In this document: positions 1 through 8,771 of the stretch, piece by piece
Numbering within the stretch: the first letter of the stretch is position 1
Layout: every line of letters begins with the position of its first letter
Assembly: GCA_963732855.1 (NCBI GenBank)
Contig: CAVTBB010000005.1
Coordinates: forward strand, 496,001-560,000
Source of the DNA: DASXVU01 sp963732855
Lineage (GTDB): Archaea; Thermoplasmatota; Thermoplasmata; Methanomassiliicoccales; UBA472
Direction: 5' to 3'
Length of the DNA: 64,000 nucleotides
Program-made: the position numbers and the translations under genes
The notes under the pieces: generated by a model
What the model saw: the letters and a program-made list of their open reading frames with translations, nothing else
Database searches by the model: none
Told to the model about the DNA's origin: nothing

Positions 1-351
1 GCGCCTGCGGGTCTCCTCCTCGTCGAGTATCCCGATCGCGTGGATATACTCGTGCAGCAGGACGTGGAAGGCGTAGGACTTGTACATGTCCGGCTGGATC
101 GCCATGATCCTCTTCAACACGCTCCTGTTCATTACGATGATGTTCGATGAGACCGGATATAGTCCGCCTACGAAGGACTTGTTATCGCCGCCCATCTCCG
201 CCAGGCCGAGCATCAGCCCGGCACGGGATATCCCCATCTGAACGCGCACCGCTTCCTTGACCACTTCGAAAATGTCTGTGAGATCCTTGGCGCGCTCGAG
301 GCGGGCTGGGAACACGGAATCAACGGACTGTGTCCGCACTAGTTCACTCAT
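1..351 (-). CDS. Putative HExxH zinc-metalloprotease-like protein, 3' end outside window
   Basis: The first 117 codons are visible, starting at ATG 351 and running off the left edge. Residues 100-104 read HEYIH, followed by A-I-G, which fits the HExxH zinc site of a metallopeptidase with a third ligand still to come beyond the edge. An N-terminal helix-rich part (about 15-45) precedes a segment with several Met and Gly residues. The gene is divergent from the presenilin-like protease that begins at about 425, so the two may share a promoter region. I do not recognise a named family. The protease role is inferred from the motif and not established. Confidence 0.7.
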   Translation of the reverse strand, partial: MSELVRTQSVDSVFPARLERAKDLTDIFEVVKEAVRVQMGISRAGLMLGLAEMGGDNKSFVGGLYPVSSNIIVMNRSVLKRIMAIQPDMYKSYAFHVLLHEYIHAIGILDEEETRRR

Positions 352-424
352 GGTTAACTACAATGCGGGGATGTCCTTATTAAAAACATTCCCTACAATA
401 TCAAAGTCTACGAAGGAGTCACCT

Positions 425-1399
425 TTGTCTCAAAATGGTATTATAGGCGCGGAGCGCATCCTTCCGGACATGCGGAACCCCGCCCAGTACATTGTGATGT
501 TCGCAATATTCATATTCATTCCTGTCGCCGCGATCTACTTCCTACCGCTACTTCTTAGTACCGGCGACTACCAGGCTTTCCAAGACCCTCAGAGCCCAGT
601 GAACCCGCTCATCTACTTCGCGATGATCCTGGGCATGACGTTGCTGATGCTGGTCCTGATCAAGTACGCCAAGGAGAAGCTCATGCGCGCCATATTCTAC
701 ACTGCTATGCTTCTCTCCATGTTCTCGATCTTACTGCCGATCTTCTACTACCTGATCAATAACGTGGACTTATCCTTGATCCTGGCAATTGCCAGCGCGG
801 TCGGTCTGATGGCGTGGTTGATCCTCCGTCCGGAATGGTACGTCATCAACTCAGTGGCCATACTGATCGGGGTCGGGGCGACTGCCATACTAGGAATATC
901 GTTGGGCATATTTCCGGCGTTGATCCTCCTAAGCATACTGGCAGTTTACGATGCCATCTCGGTCTACAAGACAAAGCACATGCTCTCCTTGGCCGAGGGC
1001 GTCACCAAGATGAGATTGCCGGTACTATTCTATGTCCCTAAGAAACTGGACTTCAAGGTCGAACAAATGGACAACATGGACCTGAAGGACCGGGGCAAGG
1101 ACCAGGACAGGGAGACGATGATAATGGGAGTTGGCGACGCGGTCATCCCTGGCATACTGATCGTTTCGGTCATGGCGTATTTGCCGCGGATGGCGATCAT
1201 CACTCAGATTGATCACGCAGACGTGTTCGTGACAGCTGGAACCCTCATCGGCGCATGCATCGGGTTCGCAGTCCTTATGAAATACGTGGCCACAGGTAGA
1301 CCACAGGCCGGCCTTCCACTCCTCAACGGCGGCGCCATTCTGGGATTCCTGATCTCTTACCTGTTGGTGTTCCAGGACTTGAATTTCGGGTTCTTATGA
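425..1399 (+). CDS. Presenilin/signal-peptide-peptidase-like intramembrane aspartyl protease (PSH family)
   Basis: This is a polytopic membrane protein of about 324 residues with the presenilin signature: Tyr-Asp in a membrane segment (about 175-176), Gly-Val-Gly-Asp (about 235-238) and a PLLNGG segment (about 298) standing for the PAL motif. The two aspartates would form the catalytic dyad that cleaves membrane-embedded substrates. I chose TTG 425 because GGAG lies at 415-418, six bases upstream. The open frame continues back to 257, but that part overlaps the divergent upstream gene. ATG 470 is another possible start. A phosphoesterase gene follows 43 bases downstream. The substrate is unknown. 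Confidence 0.88.
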   Translation: MSQNGIIGAERILPDMRNPAQYIVMFAIFIFIPVAAIYFLPLLLSTGDYQAFQDPQSPVNPLIYFAMILGMTLLMLVLIKYAKEKLMRAIFYTAMLLSMFSILLPIFYYLINNVDLSLILAIASAVGLMAWLILRPEWYVINSVAILIGVGATAILGISLGIFPALILLSILAVYDAISVYKTKHMLSLAEGVTKMRLPVLFYVPKKLDFKVEQMDNMDLKDRGKDQDRETMIMGVGDAVIPGILIVSVMAYLPRMAIITQIDHADVFVTAGTLIGACIGFAVLMKYVATGRPQAGLPLLNGGAILGFLISYLLVFQDLNFGFL

Positions 1400-1442
1400 A
1401 CAACATTAATGTAAAAGAGCCGAATATGCAAAAGGCGAGCTA

Positions 1443-2090
1443 ATGAGATTCCTGGTTCTTTCGGACGTGCACAGACGCGAAAAGGTGTTAAAATGGGCCA
1501 ACGAGCTCATTGACGAGATGGACCTAGACGGCTCGATAGTATTGGGAGATATAACTCACTTCGGACCGCCGGAATGGGCGGGTGAGTTCCTCGGAGGTCT
1601 CAAGGGCAAGACCTACGCGGTGCCCGGTAATTGCGATCCGCCTGGAACTTTGGCATATATTGAGTCCAAGGCGACATCACTGCATCTGAGGAAGGTCCGC
1701 CTGGGGGGTAACGTGCTCGGGGGAATGGGCGGATCGAACCCGACAATATTTGACACTCCAAATGAGATGTCCGAGGAGGAGATCATGACCTACCTCCGGC
1801 CGATTATGGAGAAGGACATCATCTTGGTCCTGCATTGCCCTGCCTTCGGCATATTGGACGTCCCTTTCTCAGGAAAACATGTTGGAAGTGTCTCGATTGC
1901 GCAACTCGTAAAGGAGTTCAAACCCAAGATCGTGTTGTCAGGGCATATCCATGAAGATCGGGGCATCGTCGAAAAAGATGGAGTGATCTTCATGAATCCA
2001 GGACCGGCAAAGGAAGGCTTCTCCGGGCTTCTGGAATTGGGCAATACCCCCAAGGTCACACTGCTTGAGCAGTACTCAGAGCTAAGATAG
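1443..2090 (+). CDS. Calcineurin-like metallophosphoesterase (YfcE/MJ0936 type)
   Basis: The 215-residue protein has the whole binuclear-metal motif set of this superfamily: Asp8-x-His10 near the N terminus, Gly-Asp36, Gly-Asn-Cys-Asp at 62-65, a lone His131, and Gly-His-Ile-His at 167-170. Length and order fit the small archaeal phosphodiesterases. The physiological substrate cannot be told from sequence. It follows the presenilin-like gene and ends with TAG inside a perfect palindrome that precedes the S8e gene. Two further phosphoesterases of the same fold lie at 4662 and 5346. Confidence 0.87.
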   Translation: MRFLVLSDVHRREKVLKWANELIDEMDLDGSIVLGDITHFGPPEWAGEFLGGLKGKTYAVPGNCDPPGTLAYIESKATSLHLRKVRLGGNVLGGMGGSNPTIFDTPNEMSEEEIMTYLRPIMEKDIILVLHCPAFGILDVPFSGKHVGSVSIAQLVKEFKPKIVLSGHIHEDRGIVEKDGVIFMNPGPAKEGFSGLLELGNTPKVTLLEQYSELR

Positions 2091-2101
2091 GTATTAATAC
2101 C
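2090..2101. promoter_or_regulatory. 12-bp perfect palindrome and TATA-like box before the S8e gene
   Basis: GGTATTAATACC overlaps the stop codon of the upstream phosphoesterase, and a T/A-rich box follows at about 2104-2113. The S8e start is at 2131. The layout suggests a core promoter with a possible operator, but no regulator is identified. Confidence 0.35.
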
Positions 2102-2130
2102 CCGCTTTATTTTAGTGGCCACGGATTGCT

Positions 2131-2514
2131 ATGGCACTGTGGCAAGGGAAGTCCAAGAGGAAGCCGAGTGGCGGAAGGCTCCGCCTCGGCAGGAAGAAGA
2201 GACGATTCGAGATCGGCAGAGAGCCGACTTTCACACTTCTGGGCGCAGAGCGCTCTCTCATCATGAGGACCAGGGGTGCAAACGTCAAGGTCAGGATGCT
2301 TAAGGCGTCATTCGCTAACGTCATTGACCCGGCGACCAAGAAGGCCCAAAAGTCCAAGATCGTCACTGTGAAGAAGAACTCGGCTAACCCCAACTATGTT
2401 CAACGAAACATCATCAACAAGGGCGCCATGATCCAGACAGAACTGGGACTGGCAAGGGTTACCTCTAGGCCGGGACAGCACGGGGCGGTCAACGCGGTAC
2501 TGGTCAAGGAGTGA
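2131..2514 (+). CDS. rps8e: 30S ribosomal protein S8e
   Basis: The 127-residue product matches S8e from end to end: a basic N terminus with two Lys/Arg-rich stretches, a central beta-rich part and the family ending that precedes Asn-Ala-Val-Leu-Val-Lys-Glu. It is a primary component of the archaeal and eukaryotic small ribosomal subunit. The start is ATG 2131. The SRP19 gene follows after 25 bases, so the two are probably cotranscribed, joining translation with membrane targeting. Confidence 0.96.
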   Translation: MALWQGKSKRKPSGGRLRLGRKKRRFEIGREPTFTLLGAERSLIMRTRGANVKVRMLKASFANVIDPATKKAQKSKIVTVKKNSANPNYVQRNIINKGAMIQTELGLARVTSRPGQHGAVNAVLVKE

Positions 2515-2539
2515 CCAGACCTCCATTATCGGACAACCC

Positions 2540-2833
2540 ATGACCCTTGACGAGGAAAAGGCATGGGTCCTCTGGCCCGAATATTTTGATATCAATCGGA
2601 CCCGGGACGCTGGCCGGAAGGTCAGCAAGAAGCTGTCGATCAGCTCTCCGAATGTCGATCTCATAGCCAAGGCTGTGAAGCAGATGGGTCTTGAGTACAA
2701 GATCGAGACCGATAAATCATATCCAGGTAACTGGTATAACCACACGGGCAGGGTTTTGGTAGAGCATTCGCTCCCCAAGACATTGTTGCTGTTGAAAGTA
2801 GGTCAGGCGCTAATCAAATATCAGCGGTCCTGA
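2540..2833 (+). CDS. srp19: Signal recognition particle 19 kDa protein
   Basis: The 97-residue protein carries the SRP19 pattern: a WPEYFD segment near residue 12, an Arg/Lys-rich RNA-contact loop (about 18-32), and an SYPGNWYNHTGRV segment in the second half. SRP19 binds helices 6 and 8 of 7S RNA so that SRP54 can join the particle in the cytoplasm. It follows S8e. Its last 13 bases overlap the end of the convergent DUF211 gene. Confidence 0.94.
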   Translation: MTLDEEKAWVLWPEYFDINRTRDAGRKVSKKLSISSPNVDLIAKAVKQMGLEYKIETDKSYPGNWYNHTGRVLVEHSLPKTLLLLKVGQALIKYQRS

Positions 2834-3111
2834 GGCGTTTCCACTTCTTCTACCAGCTTCTTGCCGGCGGAAACGCTATCTACCGAATGAACGACCGCAC
2901 CAGATTCCGTTATGACCTGCTCGACCATGTCGTAATCGATGGAGTTGCCTTCGATGGTGATCTTAATGCTTTCGGTCTCCTGATCAACCTCGTCCAGCGT
3001 GCAGTTCACACCGGAGATTCCTTCAATGGCGCCAAGCCTTTTGGCCAACTCCACGATCGAGGGATGATGCGGCTTCAGTACGTCAAGTACAAGTCGTTTT
3101 ACGTCGCTCAC
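2821..3111 (-). CDS. DUF211 family protein
   Basis: The 96-residue protein opens with the family hallmark VKRLVLDVLKPHHP and shows the ferredoxin-like alternation of strands and helices typical of DUF211, a family found mainly in archaea. Its role is not established; structures of relatives suggest small-ligand or metal binding. The start is GTG 3111 and a T/A-rich box lies just upstream. It is convergent with srp19, overlapping it by 13 bases, and divergent from nnr. Confidence 0.9.
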   Translation of the reverse strand: MSDVKRLVLDVLKPHHPSIVELAKRLGAIEGISGVNCTLDEVDQETESIKITIEGNSIDYDMVEQVITESGAVVHSVDSVSAGKKLVEEVETPQDR

Positions 3112-3190
3112 TTACAATAACCCTTCCAGAGCGACAAATTGGAGTTGATGTATTAAATCGTTAGCTTGGAAAAGGATTATCCATGAGGCC

Positions 3191-4639
3191 ATGGATTTAG
3201 GTCTCATGCTCACATTCCGCGAAGTGACCGTGCTCGACGTCAACTCGGAGTATTTGGGAGTCCTGGTGGAAACCCTGATGGAGAACGCAGGATACGCCGT
3301 GGCAAATTCTATCACGAAAGAGCACGGAAAGGGAAAGAGGATCGCGGTCATATGTGGAATGGGCAACAACGGAGGTGATGGTCTGGTAGCAGCCAAATAC
3401 CTTCGGGAGAACAACAACGTAAGAGTATTGCTGGCCAGGCCGCCGCAGTTCATCAAGAGGATGGCGCCACGGAAGAATTTGGGACCGGTCGAGGACATCA
3501 CCAAGGTGTACGAAGGCGAGGACCTTTCCGGTTACGACCTGATCGTCGATGCCATATATGGGATCGGCATCCATGGCGACATAAAGGAACCCTATTATTC
3601 TTTGATCAAGAAGATGGCCCAGTCAGGCATTCCGATCATTTCGATCGATGTGCCGTCCGGGCTAGGAACGAACATGGCGGTCAAGCCGGTCATGACGATC
3701 ACTTTGCATGATATCAAGGAAGGGATGACAGAGGCGAATTCTGGTCAAATCAAGGTCGTCGACATCGGCATCCCAAAGGACGCCGAACGCTACGCCGGGC
3801 CGGGGGAGTACGTTTATTACCCTGTCCCAAAAATCAACTCGCATAAGGGCAAGAACGGGCGCGTCCTGGTGATCGGGGGCGGACCTTACACCGGGGCTCC
3901 ATCTTTGGCAGCCATGGGCGCCTACCGTATCGGCGCGGACCTGGTACAGATCGCCACCCCGGAACAGTCATTCCTTACTGTATCGGGATATTCTCCTAAT
4001 TTCATCGTGCATGGGATGCCGGGGGACGTGTTCTCCGATGGTAATCTGGACCAAGTGCTCGGGCTCACTGGCCTGGTGGATGCGGTGATCATCGGGTCCG
4101 GAATGGGTCGAGATCCAAGGACCCAAGAGGCTACCCGGGATTTCGTGAAAGAATGCAGTAAGCCCATGGTCATCGATGCCGACGCGTTCTCAGCACTGTC
4201 GATGGACCCTGACCTTTTAAAGGGGAAGGAAGGCATCGTGACCCCCCATTCCAGGGAGTTCGCTACATTGTTCGGCAAAGCGCTTCCTGAGGATCTCGAG
4301 GAACGAGCGACGGCAGTAAAGGAAGCGGCGATGCGCATCCAGATGACCGTTTTGGTCAAAGGCATGATCGATGTGATCTCCGACGGAGAACGGATCAAGT
4401 TTAACCGCACTGGGAATCCAGGGATGACAGTCGGCGGGACCGGAGACGTCCTCGCAGGCATCTGTGCGGGGCTCTTGGCTAAGGGCGTTGGAGCGTTCGA
4501 CGCGGCGCGAATAGCTGCGTTCACGAACGGTTCGGCAGGAGACCTGGCGTTCAACGAACAATGCTACGGCTTGCTGGCAACCGATGTAATCGATAACATC
4601 GCGCCGGTGATGTGTCGGTCGCTTGACAGATTTAAATAA
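3191..4639 (+). CDS. nnr: Bifunctional NAD(P)H-hydrate epimerase / ADP-dependent dehydratase
   Basis: This 482-residue fusion repairs hydrated NAD(P)H. The N-terminal half is the epimerase (YjeF_N), with GMGNNGGDGLVAAKY at about 56-70. The C-terminal half is the ribokinase-like dehydratase, with KGKNGRVLVIGG and the late GNPGMTVGGTGDVLAG loop that binds ADP and carries the catalytic Asp. The start may be ATG 3191 or ATG 3206; the latter has AGGT just upstream. The last three codons, TTTAAATAA, double as a TATA box for the next gene. Confidence 0.95.
   Translation: MDLGLMLTFREVTVLDVNSEYLGVLVETLMENAGYAVANSITKEHGKGKRIAVICGMGNNGGDGLVAAKYLRENNNVRVLLARPPQFIKRMAPRKNLGPVEDITKVYEGEDLSGYDLIVDAIYGIGIHGDIKEPYYSLIKKMAQSGIPIISIDVPSGLGTNMAVKPVMTITLHDIKEGMTEANSGQIKVVDIGIPKDAERYAGPGEYVYYPVPKINSHKGKNGRVLVIGGGPYTGAPSLAAMGAYRIGADLVQIATPEQSFLTVSGYSPNFIVHGMPGDVFSDGNLDQVLGLTGLVDAVIIGSGMGRDPRTQEATRDFVKECSKPMVIDADAFSALSMDPDLLKGKEGIVTPHSREFATLFGKALPEDLEERATAVKEAAMRIQMTVLVKGMIDVISDGERIKFNRTGNPGMTVGGTGDVLAGICAGLLAKGVGAFDAARIAAFTNGSAGDLAFNEQCYGLLATDVIDNIAPVMCRSLDRFK
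4631..4638 (+). promoter_or_regulatory. TATA box for the phosphoesterase at 4662
   Basis: TTTAAATA lies inside the last codons of nnr, centred 27 bases before GTG 4662. That is the usual distance from TATA to the transcription start in archaea, so the mRNA is predicted to be leaderless and to begin at the GTG. Confidence 0.5.
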
Positions 4640-4661
4640 TGCTTTGGATAATCAAAGAGCC

Positions 4662-5339
4662 GTGAGGACGGCCATCATATCCGATGTCCATGCTAACCTG
4701 TTGGCGTTCAACGCCGTTCTGGGCGAGATTGACAGCATGGGCATAAGTCGGATCATCAGCGCGGGCGATGTCGTAGGATACTATCCATTTCCAAATGAGG
4801 TCATCCAGCTATTCATGGAACGTTCCATCATGGGGATAGCCGGGAACCATGACCGGACGGTCATGAGGACCAAGATCTCGAGCATGAACCCCATCGCAGG
4901 GGAGGCAGCCCGATGGACGGCCAAAGAGCTCAGTGAAAGCTCACGCAATTACCTAGCCGGGCTTCCACCTCGCACCCATGTGATGATCGCAGGTAAACTT
5001 GCCGGCCTGTACCACGGATCGCCCCGTGATGATTCAGAGTATGTGTTCGAGGAGGAGGCGGAACCTGAGCTCCTTAGGCTCAGTGGAACGCACCTCCTGA
5101 TCCTTGGCCACACCCATGTCCCGTTCATATTCCGTTCGAAGGAAGGGACCATAGTTAACCCAGGATCGGTCGGCCAGCCGAGGGACGGTGACCCCCGTGC
5201 ATGCTACATGATCTATGATTCGACCAAAGACGATTTTACAATCAGGCGGGTCGAATACGATATCGAAGCGGTGATGCAGGCAGTATTACAAGCCGGATTG
5301 CCCAAGGACCTGGCAGAACGCCTGAGGCATGGATGGTGA
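4662..5339 (+). CDS. Calcineurin-like metallophosphoesterase
   Basis: The roughly 225-residue protein shows Asp-x-His-Ala-Asn-Leu at 8-13, Gly-Asp-Val-Val-Gly-Tyr-Tyr, Gly-Asn-His-Asp-Arg and Gly-His-Thr-His-Val, the ordered metal ligands of YfcE-like phosphodiesterases. The frame opens at TTG 4623 inside nnr, but GTG 4662 is preferred because homology to the fold begins there and a TATA box lies 27 bases upstream. GAGGT at its end serves as Shine-Dalgarno for the next gene. The substrate is unknown. Confidence 0.87.
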   Translation: MRTAIISDVHANLLAFNAVLGEIDSMGISRIISAGDVVGYYPFPNEVIQLFMERSIMGIAGNHDRTVMRTKISSMNPIAGEAARWTAKELSESSRNYLAGLPPRTHVMIAGKLAGLYHGSPRDDSEYVFEEEAEPELLRLSGTHLLILGHTHVPFIFRSKEGTIVNPGSVGQPRDGDPRACYMIYDSTKDDFTIRRVEYDIEAVMQAVLQAGLPKDLAERLRHGW

Positions 5340-5345
5340 GGTCAG

Positions 5346-6128
5346 TTGGAAATCTCGCCCATCCTGAACAAGCCGGTTCTGGAGATATCTGGTACCAAGA
5401 AACTGATCTGTGCTGGTGACCTCCATATCGGTCTCGAGAACGAGATGCGGGTCAAGGGGGTCCATGTTCCCAGCCAGACCTTCAGAATGGAAAATGAATT
5501 AGTCTCCTTGGCGGGAGGTCGTGACGGACTGATTCTGCTAGGCGACATCAAGCACCAAGTTCCAGGTTCCTCAAAACAGGAGTATGTGGAGATACCTCGC
5601 TTCTTCAACGAACTGAAGAGAGCGTATGGAGAGGTGCACATCGTCCGTGGCAATCATGATACAAACCTGGAGGCAATGCTGCCGGAGGGCATCATGGTCC
5701 ATCCGGCCACCGGCTTCGCGATTGACGACGTCGGATTCGTGCATGGTCACACCTGGCCTTCGCCTGAGGTGATGTCCAAGAAAGTGCTGGTAATGGCCCA
5801 CAACCATCCCGCGGTCATCTTCGAGGATAACATGCACCATAACCAGATTGAGCGTTGCTGGGTCCGGTGCCGGTTCCGAGAAACGGCCACCCAGAGATAT
5901 CTGGAGCTCCCGGAGGAAGTCATCATCGTCCCAGCCTTGAACCGGAACCTTGGAGGATCGCCGATCAATTTCGATAGGCCGAAGCTGCTCGGTCCTTTCT
6001 TTTCCCAAGACCTGATCGACCTGGACGAGGCGCGGGTATATCTTATGGACGGCGTGTTCCTCGGCAAAGTGAGCAGCCTCAAGGTCGAAAGGCGCCGGCA
6101 TTTCAAGCTCCGTCCGGACGAGCAATGA
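5346..6128 (+). CDS. ICC-like phosphoesterase (COG1407 type)
   Basis: The 260-residue protein has Gly-Asp-Leu-His at about 24-27, Leu-Gly-Asp-Ile-Lys-His, Arg-Gly-Asn-His-Asp and Ala-His-Asn-His-Pro, a variant calcineurin-like metal site seen in COG1407 proteins. In other archaea relatives often sit near DNA-repair helicases, but no such neighbour is visible here. Translation begins at TTG 5346 with GAGGT four bases upstream, so it is coupled to the preceding phosphoesterase. It is convergent with mvhA; about 65 bases separate the two stops. Confidence 0.87.
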   Translation: MEISPILNKPVLEISGTKKLICAGDLHIGLENEMRVKGVHVPSQTFRMENELVSLAGGRDGLILLGDIKHQVPGSSKQEYVEIPRFFNELKRAYGEVHIVRGNHDTNLEAMLPEGIMVHPATGFAIDDVGFVHGHTWPSPEVMSKKVLVMAHNHPAVIFEDNMHHNQIERCWVRCRFRETATQRYLELPEEVIIVPALNRNLGGSPINFDRPKLLGPFFSQDLIDLDEARVYLMDGVFLGKVSSLKVERRRHFKLRPDEQ

Positions 6129-6195
6129 AGGTCTGGACTGATAAGGTCAAATCTTATAAAAAAGGGGGAAAAAGAAAAGGATTTGTTTAAGGGGT

Positions 6196-7707
6196 TTAAT
6201 AGTTCGATATCTCTCTGAACACGGACCCGTCTGGGTTCCTTATTACTGCCTTCATCGGCATTTGTCCCGGCAGGGTGTGCGTTGCACATGAGTTGCACGG
6301 GTCATAGGCACGGTAAGCCATCTCGACCATGTTCAGCAGTCCGTTGGACACTTCCCAGTTCTTGATCAGCGCGGTGGCCGCCTTCCTGACGCTCAGGTTG
6401 ATCGGCGCGTTGTTGTTGGTCGTTCCGACGACCAGATTGACCTGGGTTGTGATACCGTCCTTGTCTGCGCAGTAGTGATGCACCAGGGTTCCACGCGGAG
6501 CCTCGAGTATACCGACACCCTCATCCGGAGTGTGCAGCTCGCCTCTGATGTCCTTACTGGTTATCTGCGGGTCCTGAGCCCTCTCGAGGAGCAGTTCCGA
6601 TGCGTACAATAGCTCGATGACACGCGCCCAGTGCATTGCCATGGTGTGGTGGATCGGGCCCTTGACGCCGAGAGAGGCGAAGGTGCTCTTCATCTTCTCG
6701 TACTCAGTCTGCGCCAGCGGGGTTGTGAACCCGCTCGAGACGTTGAACCTCGAAAGCGGCGTTGCTCGGTAGATGCCGGAGTCCATGCCGTCGACGAGTC
6801 CCTTCCAGCCGACCGGCTTGAAGTAGCAGAACTTTTCGTACGACCAGGGCAGGGTGTGCTCTGCGATGTAGTCCAGGTATCCCTTTCCAGTGTAGCGGGC
6901 CACCTCTTTGCCGTTCGGGTCTATCATCTTCTGCGTTCCATCATAGAAGTTGACCTTGTCGTTCTTGTCGACGGTTCCGAGGTTGTAGGTCTCATTGTAG
7001 AAGATATCCTTGCTGACGATAATGTTCAGGTAGTCCTGGTTCTTCAACACGACATCCTCAAAGATCTTCATGGTGAACATCGAGAAATCGACGCACGATT
7101 TGGCCATGGCCTCGATCTTCTTCCGCTCATCCTCGTTGATGGACTTGGACATCCCTCCCGGGATACCGCAGACCGGGTGGGTTGCCTTCCCACCAATCAT
7201 CTCCTGGATCTTCTGCGCGTAGGACCTGTGCTTTATCACTTCGGCACCGACGGCGACGCCGACCGCGTCGACCACACCGAGTATATTCCTCGTTTCTGCC
7301 GGAGCGCATGGGCCTAGGACGAAATCAGCCGCCGCCAGCGCATAGAAGTGCGCTATGTGGCTATGCACGTAGTGTGCGGCGTAGAACAGCTCCCTGAGCT
7401 TCACCGCCGCCTCTGGCGGGGTGGCTCCGTAGACGCCGTCCAATGCCTTGGTGGAGCAAATGTGGTGTGCACCTGGGCATACGCCACATAGCCTGGCGGT
7501 GATCTTGTTCAGCTCATCGACCGACCGGCCGATGCAGAACTTCTCGAAACCCCTCAGTTCAGGCACCTGCCAATAGGCGTTAGCCACGTTCCCCTCGTCG
7601 TTCAGAAATATCTCGATCTTGCCGTGGCCTTCCAGCCTGGTGATCGGGTCTATGGTGATGCGCTTCGAGGTGCTCTTGGTATGCGGGTCAGATAGTATCG
7701 GTGACAT
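6196..7707 (-). CDS. mvhA: F420-non-reducing [NiFe] hydrogenase large subunit MvhA
   Basis: The 503-residue catalytic subunit carries both pairs of nickel ligands: RLCGVCPGAHH at 72-82 (Cys74, Cys77) and DPCNSCATH at 469-477 (Cys471, Cys474). The 26 residues after His477 should be the C-terminal peptide removed by a maturation endopeptidase after nickel insertion. It splits H2 in the cytoplasm and passes electrons to MvhG, MvhD and HdrA. It is the last gene of hdrA-mvhDGA, with its start three bases beyond the mvhG stop. Confidence 0.96.
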   Translation of the reverse strand: MSPILSDPHTKSTSKRITIDPITRLEGHGKIEIFLNDEGNVANAYWQVPELRGFEKFCIGRSVDELNKITARLCGVCPGAHHICSTKALDGVYGATPPEAAVKLRELFYAAHYVHSHIAHFYALAAADFVLGPCAPAETRNILGVVDAVGVAVGAEVIKHRSYAQKIQEMIGGKATHPVCGIPGGMSKSINEDERKKIEAMAKSCVDFSMFTMKIFEDVVLKNQDYLNIIVSKDIFYNETYNLGTVDKNDKVNFYDGTQKMIDPNGKEVARYTGKGYLDYIAEHTLPWSYEKFCYFKPVGWKGLVDGMDSGIYRATPLSRFNVSSGFTTPLAQTEYEKMKSTFASLGVKGPIHHTMAMHWARVIELLYASELLLERAQDPQITSKDIRGELHTPDEGVGILEAPRGTLVHHYCADKDGITTQVNLVVGTTNNNAPINLSVRKAATALIKNWEVSNGLLNMVEMAYRAYDPCNSCATHTLPGQMPMKAVIRNPDGSVFREISNY

Positions 7708-7709
7708 GT

Positions 7710-8753
7710 TTAGGCCTCCTGCTTGGGCGCCTCTTCAGTCTTCTTCTTCCTGCCCTTCTCGGTGACAGTCCTCTTGATGATGGACTTCGGCAGGGTGAAC
7801 GCATAGAATGTTCCCAGCGGGTCTTTCACCTGCTGCATGATCTCAAGGATCTGGTCCTCGTTCAGCAGGGCCTCTCCTTCCCCGACCTTGAATATCGAAG
7901 CGAGAGCGGACAGCATGCTGCCCCCCTGGTCCATGACCTCTGCGGTCGGTCCCATGCATCCGCGACATGGTGCGTTGCCTTCGAGGCATTTCGCACCGCA
8001 TCCGGCCCTGGTCGATGCCCCGAGACATATGACTCCCTGCTCTAGCATGCATTTCTCTGGGTCGATATCGATCTCGAAAGCGAGATTGATCTTATCTATG
8101 CTCTTTCCCGATTTCTTCCTTCCGCACTCATCACACAATGTCTTCTGGGAGGCGATGACCGATCCCTTCGGCGGGAGCGGGACCCCTTCCGCAACATACT
8201 TCGTGACGATGCTCAGGAACTCGTTGATCAGGTTGGTGGTGGGCGGGCATCCTGGCATGTAGTAATCGACGTCGATCACCTGGTCCAGAGTTAGCACCGT
8301 ATCGTACATCACCGGCAGCGAGACATCTCCCTCTGGCATATGGCTGTTGACCTGTGGGAAGACTGGATTGGCCGATCCCTTCTGGTCCGAGGAGAAAGTC
8401 TGGTTATAGACGTAATCGAAGATGGCCTTCGCGTTCGTCACGTTTGCCAGTCCCGGGATTCCGCCGAAACAGGCGCAGGAACCGAACGAAACGATGAGCA
8501 CGGACTTCTGCCTAAGCAGCTTGGCCATGTGCTCGTTCTCGCTGTTCCTGATCGCCCCGTTGTACAACGTGGCGGTGATGGACTTGTCGGGCATTGCCTC
8601 CAGGTCCTTGATCTTCGTGTCCACGGCGATGGGCCAGAAAACGATGTCCGCGATCTCTGCCACTCCGAGGATCTTCTCATCGATATCCAGGAGTGCGACA
8701 TCGCATCCCCCGCAACCGGCTCCCCAATATTGCGCAATCTTGATCTTTGCCAT
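7710..8753 (-). CDS. mvhG: F420-non-reducing hydrogenase small subunit MvhG
   Basis: The roughly 347-residue iron-sulfur subunit shows the proximal-cluster motif CGGC at 14-17, GSCACFGG, a GCPP segment, and later CDECGRK and a Cys-rich CLGASTRAGCGAKC region for further 4Fe-4S clusters. ATG 8753 is chosen because CAGGTGG lies five bases upstream; the frame also allows GTG 8762. A Lys/Glu-rich tail closes the protein. It relays electrons from the NiFe site to MvhD. Confidence 0.95.
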   Translation of the reverse strand: MAKIKIAQYWGAGCGGCDVALLDIDEKILGVAEIADIVFWPIAVDTKIKDLEAMPDKSITATLYNGAIRNSENEHMAKLLRQKSVLIVSFGSCACFGGIPGLANVTNAKAIFDYVYNQTFSSDQKGSANPVFPQVNSHMPEGDVSLPVMYDTVLTLDQVIDVDYYMPGCPPTTNLINEFLSIVTKYVAEGVPLPPKGSVIASQKTLCDECGRKKSGKSIDKINLAFEIDIDPEKCMLEQGVICLGASTRAGCGAKCLEGNAPCRGCMGPTAEVMDQGGSMLSALASIFKVGEGEALLNEDQILEIMQQVKDPLGTFYAFTLPKSIIKRTVTEKGRKKKTEEAPKQEA

Positions 8754-8771
8754 TTGTTCCACCTGCCTGGA

